Below the pieces are notes generated by a model. That model was not told the origin of the DNA and did not search any database. It worked only from the letters and a program-made list of their open reading frames with translations. A stretch of DNA of 64,000 nt from Mycobacterium sp. 852014-50255_SCH5639931. Its GTDB lineage: Bacteria; Actinomycetota; Actinomycetes; Mycobacteriales; Mycobacteriaceae. Below, piece by piece: positions 40,537 through 50,086 of this stretch. The DNA lies in NCBI RefSeq assembly GCF_001665605.1, contig NZ_LZSV01000034.1, forward strand, positions 62,001-126,000. The letters are read 5' to 3'. Position 1 is the first letter of the stretch; every line of letters starts with the position of its first letter. Made by a program: the position numbers and the translations under genes.

Positions 40537-40828
40537 CGTCGAAGACGACCTGTTCGCCTTCGACTTTGGTGATGCGCATGTGCGCGGTGTAGCCCTTACC
40601 CTCCGGGCCGGTGAAGTGACAGTCGAACTCTTGGCCCACCTTGGCTTCGACACCGGAGGGACAGCTCACGTCGGTCGGGTGGAATCCCGTTTGGCGCGAG
40701 ACGACGTCGACGACGGATTGCGCCGCGCCGTCGGGTTTGACCGTCGACTTCGCGCTGCATCCGGCGACCTGCAGGGCCACCAGAGTAGCCAGCACGCCCG
40801 CGACGACCGGAAATCTGCCGCAACCCAT
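40517..40828 (-). CDS. DUF4333 lipoprotein
   Basis: 103 residues. Signal ends in lipobox LQVAGC (Cys near 24), then a DUF4333 domain with Cys pair (DVSCPSGVEAK, FDCHFTG) and VVDVVSRQTG. Small membrane-anchored, envelope-located, unknown function. The gene 3' end overlaps the nitronate monooxygenase 3' end by 20 bp. Confidence 0.87.
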   Translation of the reverse strand: MGCGRFPVVAGVLATLVALQVAGCSAKSTVKPDGAAQSVVDVVSRQTGFHPTDVSCPSGVEAKVGQEFDCHFTGPEGKGYTAHMRITKVEGEQVVFDVKSRPS

Positions 40829-40947
40829 AGCCGGTCAGGCTAACACGCTATCAGTGCGTTAGAACAGCTCACAGCGACGGACATTGTCAGCTCGCAAACG
40901 AGCGACTGGACGCCCGCGCTCCGGGCAACCGCAGTCGGCGGATCGGG

Positions 40948-41442
40948 TTAGCCCGCCGCGGCCAGTGCCGCGTCGTAGTTGGGCTCCTGGGCGATCTCGG
41001 GGACCAACTCCGTGTAGGTGACTTTTCCGTCGGCGCCGACCACGACGATGGCCCGGGCCAGCAGACCGGCCATCGGCCCGTCGTTGATGGTGACGCCGTA
41101 GTCCTCGCCGAAGCTGCTGCGAAACGCCGAGCCCGTCTTGACGTTGTCGATGCCCTCGGCGCCACAGAATCGGGCGAACGCGAACGGCAGGTCCTTTGAC
41201 ACGCACACCACCGTGGCTCCGCTCGCGGCGGCGCGCTCGTTGAAGGTCCGGACGCTGGTCGCGCACACCGGCGTGTCCACGGACGGGAAGATGTTGAGCA
41301 CCACGGCTTTACCGCCGAGCTGGTCGCTACTGACCGCCCCCAGATCGCCGCCAGTCAGGCTGAAGGCCGGCGCCGGGGATCCGACGGCAGGCAGCTCGCC
41401 GACGGTGTTGATCGGGTTTCCACGCAACGTTATCTGTGCCAT
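40948..41442 (-). CDS. tpx: Thiol peroxidase Tpx
   Basis: 164 residues, peroxiredoxin. Peroxidatic Cys60 in FPSVDTPVCATSV and resolving Cys93 in RFCGAEG, as in mycobacterial Tpx (Rv1932 type). Reduces peroxides using thioredoxin. The ATG 41442 start (MAQITLRGNPINT) is the family N-terminus; the frame to 41490 is not used. Divergent from the glxA-type regulator, as in M. tuberculosis. Confidence 0.96.
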   Translation of the reverse strand: MAQITLRGNPINTVGELPAVGSPAPAFSLTGGDLGAVSSDQLGGKAVVLNIFPSVDTPVCATSVRTFNERAAASGATVVCVSKDLPFAFARFCGAEGIDNVKTGSAFRSSFGEDYGVTINDGPMAGLLARAIVVVGADGKVTYTELVPEIAQEPNYDAALAAAG

Positions 41443-41552
41443 GCGGACAGTCTGCCAAGCCCGCTTCGGCCGCCATGGGCCAGGTCCCATGTCCTAATTG
41501 GTGGGTTGCAGGGCGTAGACGACATGCCGCCGCGTGCCGAACACTTGAGTCC

Positions 41553-42512
41553 ATGACTCGCAAGGTCGTCATCGCCGGTTTCCCCGGCGTGCAGGCGCTC
41601 GACGTGGTGGGCCCGCACGATGTCTTCACCAGCGCCTCGCTGCTCACCGGGGGCGGGTACGACGTGGTGGTGGGCTCCGTCGGCGGCGGCCCCGTGGCCA
41701 CCCCGACCGGGCTGGCCTTCGTCGCGTCGCCGCTGCCGGACCCGAACGACCCCAGCGAGAAGATCGACACGGTCGTGCTGCCCGGGGGCGGAGGTGTCGA
41801 GGCGGCGCGGTCGGATGCCGAGCTGATCGGGTGGATCAAGGCCGTCGCCGGTACCGCCCGTCGCGTGGTCACCGTCTGCACCGGCGCGTTCCTGGCGGCC
41901 GAGGCGGGGCTGCTGGACGGGCAGCGGGTCACCACGCATTGGGCCTTCGCCGGTCGGTTGGCCCGCGAGTTCCCCGCGATCGACGTCGACGCCGATCCGA
42001 TCTTCGTCCGCACCTCGGACACCGTATGGACGGCCGCCGGTGTCACCGCCGGGATAGACCTGGCGCTCTCGCTCGTCGAGGACGACCACGGCACCGAGGT
42101 TGCGCAGACGGTCGCCCGCTGGCTGGTGCTGTATCTGCGCCGCCCCGGCGGGCAGACCCAATTCGCCGCGCCGGTGTGGATGCCGCGCGCCAAACGCAAC
42201 GCGATCCGCGAGGTGCAGGAGGCGATCGAGGCGGAACCCGGTGGCGAGCACAGCATCGACGAGCTGGCCCGTCGCGCGGCCATGAGCCCGCGCCACTTCA
42301 CCCGCGTGTTCACGGCCGAGGTCGGCGAGGCGCCCGGCCAATACGTCGAACGCGTCCGCACCGAGGCCGCGCGCCGCCAGTTGGAGGAGACCGACGACAC
42401 CGTCGTCGCGATCGCCACCCGCTGCGGCTTCGGCACCGCGGAAACCATGCGGCGCAACTTCCTTCGCCGGGTCGGCATTCCGCCGGACCAATACCGCAAG
42501 GCCTTCGCCTGA
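41553..42512 (+). CDS. GlxA-family regulator (DJ-1/PfpI plus AraC HTH)
   Basis: 319 residues. N-terminal DJ-1/PfpI-like domain (KVVIAGFPGVQALDVVGPHD; VTVCTGAFLAAEAGLLDG with a Cys elbow), C-terminal AraC HTH pair (HSIDELARRAAMSPRHFTRVF; TRCGFGTAETMRRNFLRR). Likely senses a small molecule and activates nearby genes. Rv1931c-type ortholog, next to tpx and followed by the DJ-1 gene 17 bp downstream. Confidence 0.88.
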   Translation: MTRKVVIAGFPGVQALDVVGPHDVFTSASLLTGGGYDVVVGSVGGGPVATPTGLAFVASPLPDPNDPSEKIDTVVLPGGGGVEAARSDAELIGWIKAVAGTARRVVTVCTGAFLAAEAGLLDGQRVTTHWAFAGRLAREFPAIDVDADPIFVRTSDTVWTAAGVTAGIDLALSLVEDDHGTEVAQTVARWLVLYLRRPGGQTQFAAPVWMPRAKRNAIREVQEAIEAEPGGEHSIDELARRAAMSPRHFTRVFTAEVGEAPGQYVERVRTEAARRQLEETDDTVVAIATRCGFGTAETMRRNFLRRVGIPPDQYRKAFA

Positions 42513-42529
42513 ACCGAAAGGACGACACC

Positions 42530-43267
42530 ATGACCCAAATCGCGATCGTGACCTATCCGGGATTCACCGCGCTCGACATGATCGGCCCGTATGAGGTGCT
42601 GCGCAACCTGCCGGACGCCGAGGTGCGGTTCGTCTGGCACGAGGCCGGGCCGATCACCGCGGACTCCGGTGTGCTGGTCATCGGGGCCACCCACTCACTG
42701 GCCGAAACACCCTCGCCCGAGGTGATTCTGGTGCCGGGCGGCCCGTCGACCCCGGTGCATGCCCGCGACGAGGCGCTGCTGGACTGGCTGCGCCGAGCGC
42801 ATCGCATCGCCCGATGGACGACGTCGGTGTGCTCCGGGTCGGTGATCCTGGCGGCCGCCGGCCTCCTCGAAGGCCGGCGGGCCACCTCGCATTGGCTGAC
42901 CATTCCCGCGCTGAAGGCCTTCGGCGCAGTCCCGGTGGCCGACGAACGCGTCGTGCATGAAGGCGACATCGTGACGAGCGCGGGCGTCTCCGCGGGACTC
43001 GATCTCGCGTTCTGGCTGGCCGCGCAGATCGGCGGCGAAAGCCGCGCCAAGGCAATCCAACTCGCGATCGAATACGATCCGCAGCCGCCGTTCGACTCCG
43101 GCCACATGTCCAAGGCGTCGGCCACCACGAAGGCGGCCGCGACCGCGCTGCTGTCCAGGGACAGTGTGAAGCCGGCCAACGTGAAGGCCGCCACGATGCT
43201 GGCGTGGGAGCAGGCGTTGGCGGCCGTGCGGTCGCGGCGACGGGGGCGACAGCCGGTGACTAGTTAG
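42530..43267 (+). CDS. DJ-1/PfpI family protein (isonitrile-hydratase-like)
   Basis: 245 residues from ATG 42530. PfpI core with the nucleophile elbow TTSVCSGSVILAA (Cys about 103) and a preceding PGGPSTPVHA. The C-terminal helix-rich extension (about 50 residues) is characteristic of the isonitrile hydratase-like group. Follows the GlxA regulator by 17 bp, so likely its target. Rv1930c-type. Its stop codon abuts the convergent SnoaL-like stop with no gap. Confidence 0.85.
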   Translation: MTQIAIVTYPGFTALDMIGPYEVLRNLPDAEVRFVWHEAGPITADSGVLVIGATHSLAETPSPEVILVPGGPSTPVHARDEALLDWLRRAHRIARWTTSVCSGSVILAAAGLLEGRRATSHWLTIPALKAFGAVPVADERVVHEGDIVTSAGVSAGLDLAFWLAAQIGGESRAKAIQLAIEYDPQPPFDSGHMSKASATTKAAATALLSRDSVKPANVKAATMLAWEQALAAVRSRRRGRQPVTS

Positions 43268-43744
43268 TCAGGCGCCCGGCTGCAGGATTTCGTCGGACTC
43301 GAGCCGGCCGCCGGCCTGCAGCCAGGCGGCCACCACGCCGGGCGCATCCCGGTTGGGGTTGTAGATGTCCTCCTCGCTGGAGAACAATCCGTCCCCGGCG
43401 TAGACCAGCCGGGTCCAGTTCGGAAACCAGAAGGGTTCACCCTCGGGGTCCGTCGGATGGTCGAGCAGATTCTTGATCATCACGACGACGGCGTCGTTGT
43501 CCTCGTCGTAGGCAGTCCAGTCGGACGGAAATCGCATGTGCGGGAACGGTGCCATGACGGCGACGATCCAGTCCCGGACGGCCTCGCGGCCATGGAACAC
43601 CCCGTAGTGATGTTCGGTGTAGACGACATCCTCGGTGAAGAGATCGGCGAACGGTCGCCAGTCGCCCGAGGCGCTGCACCCCTCCACTACCCGCGTGTAG
43701 TTCTGGACGGCTTGCTCGATTTCTGCCCTGGTGAATTTGCCCAT
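43268..43744 (-). CDS. SnoaL-like/NTF2-fold protein
   Basis: 158 residues from ATG 43744. A cone-shaped NTF2-type beta sheet: helical start AEIEQAVQNYTRVVEGC, then ADLFTEDVVYTEHHYGVFHGREAVRDW, typical of SnoaL-like polyketide cyclases, hydratases and isomerases. Substrate unknown. It is divergent from the SDR gene with 58 bp between starts, and the pair may share a promoter and a pathway. Confidence 0.83.
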   Translation of the reverse strand: MGKFTRAEIEQAVQNYTRVVEGCSASGDWRPFADLFTEDVVYTEHHYGVFHGREAVRDWIVAVMAPFPHMRFPSDWTAYDEDNDAVVVMIKNLLDHPTDPEGEPFWFPNWTRLVYAGDGLFSSEEDIYNPNRDAPGVVAAWLQAGGRLESDEILQPGA

Positions 43745-43802
43745 GGCGGACACACTAGAACGTGTTTCGGTTACAGGAAGCTCGTCTGGATAGGGATATG
43801 GC

Positions 43803-44573
43803 ATGAACGTCTTGAAGTTGTTTGATCTGCGCGGCAAGCGGGCGCTGGTAACTGGGGCATCCAGCGGCATCGGCAAGAAAGTGGCGCAGGCATATCTGCA
43901 AGCAGGCGCCGACGTGGCCATCGCGGCGCGGCGAGCCGAGGGTCTGGAACAGGTCGCCCGGGAGATCGCGGCGGACGGCGAAGGCAGGGTTGTGCCCGTC
44001 CGCTGCGACGTGACCCAACCCGATCAAGTGACCGAGATGCTGGAGCGGGTGACCGCGGAGTTGGGCGGCGTCGACATCGCGGTCTGCAACGCCGGCATCA
44101 TCACGGTGAACGGGATGCTGGACATGTCGCTCGACGAGTTCGAACGCATCCAAACCACCAATGTCACAGGCGTTTTCCTCACGGCGCAAGCGGCGGCCAG
44201 GGTGATGGTCCGGCAGGGTCAGGGCGGCGCCATCATCACCACGGCCTCCATGTCGGGCCACATCATCAACGTGCCGCAGCAAGTGGGCCACTACTGCACG
44301 TCCAAGGCGGCGGTGATTCACCTGACCAAGGCCATGGCCGTGGAGTTGGCGCCGCACAATATTCGGGTCAACAGCGTCAGCCCGGGTTACATACTGACCG
44401 AACTCGTGGAGCCGTTGACGGAGTATCACCGGCTGTGGGAGCCGAAAATTCCGCTCGGGCGGATCGGCCGGCCCGAGGAACTGACCGGCCTGTACCTCTA
44501 CCTGGCGAGCGAGGCTTCCAGCTACATGACCGGTTCGGACGTCGTGATCGACGGCGGATACACCTGCCCGTAG
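43803..44573 (+). CDS. Short-chain dehydrogenase/reductase
   Basis: 256 residues, classical SDR. NAD(P) site LVTGASSGIGKKVA (about 15-28), NNAG-type CNAGIITVNG, and catalytic Ser...Tyr-x3-Lys in SMSGHI ... YCTSK. Reduces or oxidises a hydroxyl/keto group. Rv1928c-type ortholog by position. It ends 1 bp before the convergent DUF2071 gene. Confidence 0.92.
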   Translation: MNVLKLFDLRGKRALVTGASSGIGKKVAQAYLQAGADVAIAARRAEGLEQVAREIAADGEGRVVPVRCDVTQPDQVTEMLERVTAELGGVDIAVCNAGIITVNGMLDMSLDEFERIQTTNVTGVFLTAQAAARVMVRQGQGGAIITTASMSGHIINVPQQVGHYCTSKAAVIHLTKAMAVELAPHNIRVNSVSPGYILTELVEPLTEYHRLWEPKIPLGRIGRPEELTGLYLYLASEASSYMTGSDVVIDGGYTCP

Positions 44574-44574
44574 A

Positions 44575-45348
44575 TCATGCGACGACGATGCGGCGGCCGA
44601 AACGGGCTCGCACACCGGGCGAGAAGAGCGCGCGCAACGGCTCGCCCGCGGGCCGAACCTTGCTGGCCGCCACCAGCTCGTCGTGCAGCTCGACGATGTC
44701 GGCCGCGTGCAGCGGCCAGGTCTCGTGTTCGTTCGGTACCCACCAAGTGCGGCCGGCCGTGCGGGTGTGCGCACCCCATCGGGCGGTGAGCCAGATTTCC
44801 AGCGGTGTCGGTTTCACCGGGGCGCCGATGGCGATCTCGATCCGGCTGCGCAGGCCGCGGCGGGGCCACCGGCGCACACTGTCATATGTGACGCGGTCGC
44901 GGTGCCGGTTCGTCCGCATTTTCGCCCAGGTGTACGGAACGCCGAGGCCGACCCGGGCGACCGGCACGACCGCGAGCCGCGCCGTTTCCAGCGACCGGAA
45001 CAGCACACCGTGCCGGCCGGCGTCGTCGACCGAATACAGCCGGACGTTCGTCTCCGGGAAGCTGCCGAAGTACGGAAGTCGTAGCACGGAGCCAACTTTG
45101 GTGCTGCCCATGACGAATGGAACCAACCCGACGTAGGTCATCCCGTCGGCGAAGACGTCGGGCCTGGTGCCGGGCGGGTACATCGTCTCGACGGTATCGG
45201 GCCGCACCGGCCAATGGATGAAGGTCAATTCACGCCAGCACTGATCGAAGGTGACGGGGCCGCGAAGCGGCGGCGGGGTGACCGGGTATCCCTCGAGGCC
45301 CCGACCGCCGCCGGGTTCGGGCGCCGGTAACCCGGGAGTCGCGGTCAT
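44575..45348 (-). CDS. DUF2071 (YqjF-like) family protein
   Basis: 257 residues. Begins with the family pattern CWRELTFIHWPVRPDTVETMYPPG and GMTYVGLVPFVM; the C-terminal half has the paired WPLHAADIVELHDEL. Cytosolic, function unknown. Same length and position as M. tuberculosis Rv1927. Convergent with the SDR, with 1 bp between stops. Confidence 0.87.
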   Translation of the reverse strand: MTATPGLPAPEPGGGRGLEGYPVTPPPLRGPVTFDQCWRELTFIHWPVRPDTVETMYPPGTRPDVFADGMTYVGLVPFVMGSTKVGSVLRLPYFGSFPETNVRLYSVDDAGRHGVLFRSLETARLAVVPVARVGLGVPYTWAKMRTNRHRDRVTYDSVRRWPRRGLRSRIEIAIGAPVKPTPLEIWLTARWGAHTRTAGRTWWVPNEHETWPLHAADIVELHDELVAASKVRPAGEPLRALFSPGVRARFGRRIVVA

Positions 45349-45473
45349 CGGACCATCGTGACACGCGCCGCGGCTAGGGGTGACGGGCCGGCGTAACCGG
45401 CGCGAACCGCGCGATTGTCGCCATGTCGAAGTACTCCCGGACCTCTCTCTGAGTTTAGCTCAGCCGCAACGCA

Positions 45474-45839
45474 TTACGAGCCGTTGATCCAATCTCGCGC
45501 TTGTTGGATTTGGCCGGCGGGAAAGTGCTGGATCTTGGCCGACACAAAGTGCGAGGCCAGATGCTCGGCGACATCCCCAAGAAGCGAGTCGGTGACCACC
45601 GCGACTTTCTTGATGTGCTTTTGATGATCGTGAATGAAGCGGAAGTGATTGACCATCGCCCCGAAGCTGTCCCAGCCGGGGAAGGACGCCGCGCTGATGA
45701 TGAGGCCGGCGAGGTCGCCGTTCGCCTCGATCTGAGGATCGACAGACTTTGCGAGTTCGTCGAAATCGCTCTTGTCGAGCGCGGCCTTCGGCCGCACTTC
45801 CAGGATGGAATGCTCGGTATCCAGGTCGTATTCGATCAT
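45474..45839 (-). CDS. SpoIIAA/STAS-like fold protein
   Basis: 121 residues, CRAL-TRIO/STAS-like small fold: IEYDLDTEHSILEVRPKAAL, then GLIISAASFPGWDSFGAM and VAVVTDSLLGDVAEHLASHF. Such proteins (SpoIIAA-like, DUF3478) bind phospholipid or act in stress; the phospho-Ser of true SpoIIAA is not evident. An AGGAGC ribosome-binding site precedes ATG 45839. Single gene. Confidence 0.8.
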   Translation of the reverse strand: MIEYDLDTEHSILEVRPKAALDKSDFDELAKSVDPQIEANGDLAGLIISAASFPGWDSFGAMVNHFRFIHDHQKHIKKVAVVTDSLLGDVAEHLASHFVSAKIQHFPAGQIQQARDWINGS

Positions 45840-45948
45840 GGTTCGCTCCTAGTGGATAGCGGGTCTGAGAGGGCGATGCCGTCATGATGCCGTTGACCGG
45901 CCAAACCGATAAGAGGCGAAGGTCATCGGCGACACGCCGCGGCTAGGC

Positions 45949-46605
45949 CTAACTTTCTATTTCGCCGGAGATTCCGCGTTCGAGGCTGACCCGCGTGGTG
46001 GAGGGCAAGACGACGAGCCCCTCGAGTTCCTGGCGCGCCAACTCATAGGCCTGCCGGCGTTCCTGCCCTGTCGCGGCGGAATCCGCCGCGACCCGTAGCA
46101 GGTTTTGAGCGCGCGCGATCCGCTGCTGGTCCGCTCGAGAGAAGTCGCTGCGGCGTCTGCGCATCGCCTCCGTCTCGGCGGCGTGGAAGGCGGTCACGTA
46201 ATCCTCGACGGCGGCCCGGTACTGCGCGGCTGCTTCGCGGTCGTCGAGTAGGTCTTCGGCTTTGGCGGGGCGCAGGAAGTCGGCTCGGAGCTTGGCTTTG
46301 TGGAAGGCGACCGTGAGCGGGTCGCGCATGTCCGTCATGAGGGGGAAGTCGAGCAACTTGGCGACGTCGAGTTCGTACTCGAGCCAGCGCGCGTCGGTGC
46401 GGCTGTGCTCCTCGAGGACGCGGCGCAGCGACCGCCACTGGGCGACGTGGTTGTCCCCGGTGTCCGGTATTTCCGTCCGATCGATCTGCGGGGGTGGTTC
46501 GGCCGGCCGACGGTTGGCGCTGAATGCGCGCACCGCGGCGATGGTGGCCCCAGCCAGGGGCAGGATGACGATCAAGAGCTCCGCCAACCGGATGAGTAAA
46601 CCCAC
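45949..46605 (-). CDS. Membrane-anchored hypothetical protein
   Basis: 218 residues from GTG 46605 (the longer frame starts with TTG at 46635). One N-terminal membrane helix (LLIRLAELLIVILPLAGATI, about residues 2-21) and a cytosolic/periplasmic charged helical region (DARWLEYELDVAKLLDFPLM, RADQQRIARAQNLLRVA). No domain recognised. Same strand as the lipD-like gene whose end lies 118 bp upstream. Confidence 0.65.
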   Translation of the reverse strand: MGLLIRLAELLIVILPLAGATIAAVRAFSANRRPAEPPPQIDRTEIPDTGDNHVAQWRSLRRVLEEHSRTDARWLEYELDVAKLLDFPLMTDMRDPLTVAFHKAKLRADFLRPAKAEDLLDDREAAAQYRAAVEDYVTAFHAAETEAMRRRRSDFSRADQQRIARAQNLLRVAADSAATGQERRQAYELARQELEGLVVLPSTTRVSLERGISGEIES

Positions 46606-46723
46606 ACGGCCAGGATGCCACCCGCGCCCGGCCAAGACGCACGTCGAACGTGGGGCCTAAGGACGAATCCAGGGCCGTACCCGGACATAGGGCCTACAGT
46701 CGGCGACCCAGGGAGTGGCGATG

Positions 46724-47956
46724 TCACGTCTGCGGTCGCACCCCGAGGACGTCGCGAAACAACGCCTGCCGCAGCGCGAGTTCACGCGGGTCACTCCACA
46801 GGTGAAAACCCAGCCGGTTCATCACGTACGCGAAGCCGACGCCGGTGTCCGGGTCGGCGCAGCCGAAAGAGCCGCCGAAGCCGGGAGTCCCGAAGGCCCG
46901 GCCCGAAGAGCCGAATGAAAAGTGCGGCACGGGTTTACAGAAGCCGAGGGAATACGCCACGTCGACGTTCATCACCTTGTCGCGGACGCCCTGGCTCGGC
47001 GCGAGCGCCGGCGCCGCCAGAGCGTCGACGGTGTCGCCGCCGAGGCCGAGCTCGGCTCCCCCGGTTGCCGCGCTGCCGTACATGCGCGCCACCGACCGGG
47101 CGGTGCCGATGCCGTTGGCCGACGGGATCTCGACCGCCCGAACGTCCTCGCGGTTGTAGTCGCCGTTGAACGCGTTGACCCCGCGCGGGACTGCGATCGC
47201 GCGGGCGGTCAGGCCGACCGGGTTGAGCGAGGCACCCACGAATCCCCGGGGCATGACGTTCAAATGCAGCAGCGTTTCGGCGCGCACCCAGTTGTGGACG
47301 TGCGCGACACGCTCACGGTTGACCCCATCCGGCAGGCCGATGTGCAGGTCGAGCCCCAGCGGCCGGACGATCTCGTCGGCCATGAAGCGGCCCAGCGTGC
47401 GGCGGGCCGGGTCCGTCCGGCGGATGAGCTCGGATTCGTACCAGCCCAGCGTGATCGCGTGGTAACCGTGCCGCGAGCCCGGTCGCCACGCCGGCGCCTG
47501 GGCCGCCAGGATGGGCGAGAGCCTGGCCGGGTCGGCGACGTCGGCAAGCGCCGGCTTCGGTTTGAGCGCGCACAGGCCGGCCTGATGCCCCAGGAGTTGG
47601 CGGACGGTCACGTCGCCCTTGCCCGCGCGCGCGAATTCCGGCCAGTAATCGGCCACCTTGGTGTCATAGGAGATGAGTCCGCGGGACACCGCGACGGCCA
47701 CGACCAGGGCGGCGACCCCTTTGGTCGTGGAGAACATGTTGACCATGGTGTCGGCCTGCCAGGGTTTTTTCGCCAACCCGTCCCGGTAGCCGCCCCACAG
47801 GTCGACGACCTTGACCCCGTCGCGGTAGACGGCGACGGCCGCGCCGACTTCCGCGCCGTCGCGGAAACTGGCGCGAAAGGCGTCGGCGACCTTTCCGTAG
47901 CCGACATCCACGTCGCCACCGATCAAGTCCGCCGACACCGCAACCTTGAGCACCAT
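46724..47956 (-). CDS. lipD: Serine hydrolase, beta-lactamase/LipD family
   Basis: 410 residues. Class C beta-lactamase-like fold: active-site SxxK as STTKG (in MVNMFSTTKGVAALV, nucleophile Ser), the Tyr motif region GYHAITLGW, and a C-terminal GFGGSFGCADPD. Esterase acting on lipids or cell-wall esters; LipD-type by position next to a fadD31-like gene, though the relative order differs from H37Rv. ATG 47956 has GGAGG seven bases upstream. The symbol is an inference. Confidence 0.8.
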   Translation of the reverse strand: MVLKVAVSADLIGGDVDVGYGKVADAFRASFRDGAEVGAAVAVYRDGVKVVDLWGGYRDGLAKKPWQADTMVNMFSTTKGVAALVVAVAVSRGLISYDTKVADYWPEFARAGKGDVTVRQLLGHQAGLCALKPKPALADVADPARLSPILAAQAPAWRPGSRHGYHAITLGWYESELIRRTDPARRTLGRFMADEIVRPLGLDLHIGLPDGVNRERVAHVHNWVRAETLLHLNVMPRGFVGASLNPVGLTARAIAVPRGVNAFNGDYNREDVRAVEIPSANGIGTARSVARMYGSAATGGAELGLGGDTVDALAAPALAPSQGVRDKVMNVDVAYSLGFCKPVPHFSFGSSGRAFGTPGFGGSFGCADPDTGVGFAYVMNRLGFHLWSDPRELALRQALFRDVLGVRPQT

Positions 47957-48032
47957 CGTCACGCCTCCGAAAGGAGACTAAGCCAGCGCCGGACGCGAGC
48001 AGCGTTTTTCGGGCGGTCTCAGCCCAGCCGGG

Positions 48033-49868
48033 TCAGTGGGCGCCCAAGCTGCCGCTCAGGTACTGGGCGCGGCAGGCCCGGCGCGCCAGCTTGCCGCTGG
48101 TGGTACGGGGAATGGCGCCGGCCGGCAGGAAACACACCTCGGCGACCGTCAGCCCGTGGCGGCCCAGGACCGCGGTCCCGATGGCCTCGATGGCCGGCCG
48201 CGGGTCGGCGCGGCTGGTGCCCGTCGCCCGCTCGGCGATGATCACCAGTCGCTGTTCGGCGTCCTCGCCCGGCACGGCGAAGGCGGTCACGTATCCGCGC
48301 CGCACCAGCGGGGACGCTTCGGCGACGGTCGCCTCGATGTCCTGTGGGTAGTGGTTGCGGCCGCCGATGGTGACCATGTCGACGATCCGGCCGGTGACGT
48401 ACAGCTCGCCGTCGAGATAGGTACCCAAGTCCCCGGTCCGCAGCCATGGGCGATCGAGCACCGAGCCCTCGGCGTGGCCGCCGTCGGCGAGCCGCGATCG
48501 CAACCAGGCGCCGAACGCTCGCCCGGTTTCGTCGGGCAGTCCCCAGTAGCCCCGGCCGACGTTGTTGCCCTGCACCCAGATCTCGCCGACCTGACCGTCG
48601 GGCAGTTCTGTCCCGGTGGCCGGGTCGACGATGACGGCCCATTCGCTGCGGCCCACCTGGCCGCAGGAGACCTGCGCCACGGCCTCGGGGTCGCCCGCCG
48701 CAACCCGCACCGCGCGGCCGGCGCCCAGTTCCTTACGGTCGAAGTAGGCGGCAGTCGCCTCGGCGGCGGGCGCGATGGTCGCAACGAACAGGGTGGCCTC
48801 CGCGATGCCGTATGACGGCTTGAACGCCGTCGGCGGCAATCCGTACGGGGAGAACGCCTTGTTGAAGGCCGTGATCGCCTCGATGCTGACGGGTTCGGAC
48901 CCGATGATCAGCACCACGTTGCTCAGGTCGATATCGTCGCCCGGTGCGGGCAGTCCCCGCTGGGCGGTCCATTCGTAGGCGAAGTTCGGCGCCGCGGTGA
49001 CGGCCCGGCCCGTCTGGGCCGACAAGGCCTTGATCCAGCGTTGCGGCCTGCGGACGAACGCGGCGGGCGACATCAGCGTGGAGTGGCCGCCGTATACCGC
49101 CGGGAAGCCGATCATCGATAGTCCCATGTCGTGGTAGAGCGGCAACCAGCTCACGCCGTGCGTGTTGCGGTCCAGCAGGTCAATGGAAAGGATCATCTGC
49201 ACGAGGTTGGTGCCGACCGCCCGGTGCGTGATCTCGACGCCGACCGGGGGCCGCGTAGAGCCCGACGTGTACTGCAGGTGGGAGATGTCGTCGTGGCGTA
49301 ACTCGGTGGGGGCGAATGAATCCCGCGCCGAGTCGGGGATCTCGTCGATCACGATGACCCGTGGCCGGTGCCGTTGCGGGAGGGTGCTCAGAAAATCCTC
49401 GACCGCGTTCCTGGCCGGCGCTGTGGTCAACACGGCCGTCGGCTGCGAATCGCGCAGGGCAGTGTCCAGGCGTTCGGCGTGGCCGGGCAACTCGGGCGCG
49501 AACAGCGGCACCGCAATGGTTCCGGCTTTGATCGCCGCATAGAACCCCATCACGTAGTCGAGGCTCTGCGGCGCCAGGACCGCGACCCGATCGCCATGGC
49601 CGGCGACTTGTTGGACGCGCGCGCCGATGGCCTCCAGCCGGACACCGAACTGGTTCCACGTCACCTCGTCGACATGCCCGTCGGCCGAACGGTTGTAATC
49701 CAGGAATCGGTACGCCACGGCGTCACCGACGTTGGCGATGTTGCGGTCGACGAGCGAGATCAGCGTGACGTCCGGCGGCACCAGGATGTTGCCCGCGGCA
49801 TCCAGGCAGTCCTCGATATCGAGCAGGCCGGGGATGGCCTTGGCGTGCTGCCGGGAACCGAACTCCAT
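48033..49868 (-). CDS. fadD31: Fatty acyl-AMP ligase (FadD31-like)
   Basis: 611 residues, adenylate-forming FAAL. AMP-binding P-loop-like YTSGSTRPPVGVEITH, WLPLYHDMGL, YGIAEATLFVAT and LRTGDLG/GRIVDMVTIGGRNHYPQDIE. FAALs activate fatty acids for transfer to acyl-carrier proteins in polyketide lipid synthesis, but no PKS is nearby. ATG 49868 is chosen because its neighbours upstream are non-coding. The gene symbol rests on position and length. Confidence 0.86.
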   Translation of the reverse strand: MEFGSRQHAKAIPGLLDIEDCLDAAGNILVPPDVTLISLVDRNIANVGDAVAYRFLDYNRSADGHVDEVTWNQFGVRLEAIGARVQQVAGHGDRVAVLAPQSLDYVMGFYAAIKAGTIAVPLFAPELPGHAERLDTALRDSQPTAVLTTAPARNAVEDFLSTLPQRHRPRVIVIDEIPDSARDSFAPTELRHDDISHLQYTSGSTRPPVGVEITHRAVGTNLVQMILSIDLLDRNTHGVSWLPLYHDMGLSMIGFPAVYGGHSTLMSPAAFVRRPQRWIKALSAQTGRAVTAAPNFAYEWTAQRGLPAPGDDIDLSNVVLIIGSEPVSIEAITAFNKAFSPYGLPPTAFKPSYGIAEATLFVATIAPAAEATAAYFDRKELGAGRAVRVAAGDPEAVAQVSCGQVGRSEWAVIVDPATGTELPDGQVGEIWVQGNNVGRGYWGLPDETGRAFGAWLRSRLADGGHAEGSVLDRPWLRTGDLGTYLDGELYVTGRIVDMVTIGGRNHYPQDIEATVAEASPLVRRGYVTAFAVPGEDAEQRLVIIAERATGTSRADPRPAIEAIGTAVLGRHGLTVAEVCFLPAGAIPRTTSGKLARRACRAQYLSGSLGAH

Positions 49869-50086
49869 GGCCCCTACTGTAGGCAAGGGGATGCGGCAAC
49901 CGCCGTGCCGCGAACGTGATTGTCGGCATGCCACGCGCGAAGGACCTTCGGTGGGAATCGAATTCGCCAGTCGGCGCCGGCGCGTCGGCGACAGTTGTGC
50001 GCCCTCGTCGCGGTGCCCACGGCGTGGGCGGTAGCCTACGCGCGAGCGGCATGCAGGGTCGTCGATTATTGCACCGGGAGTTGGCC

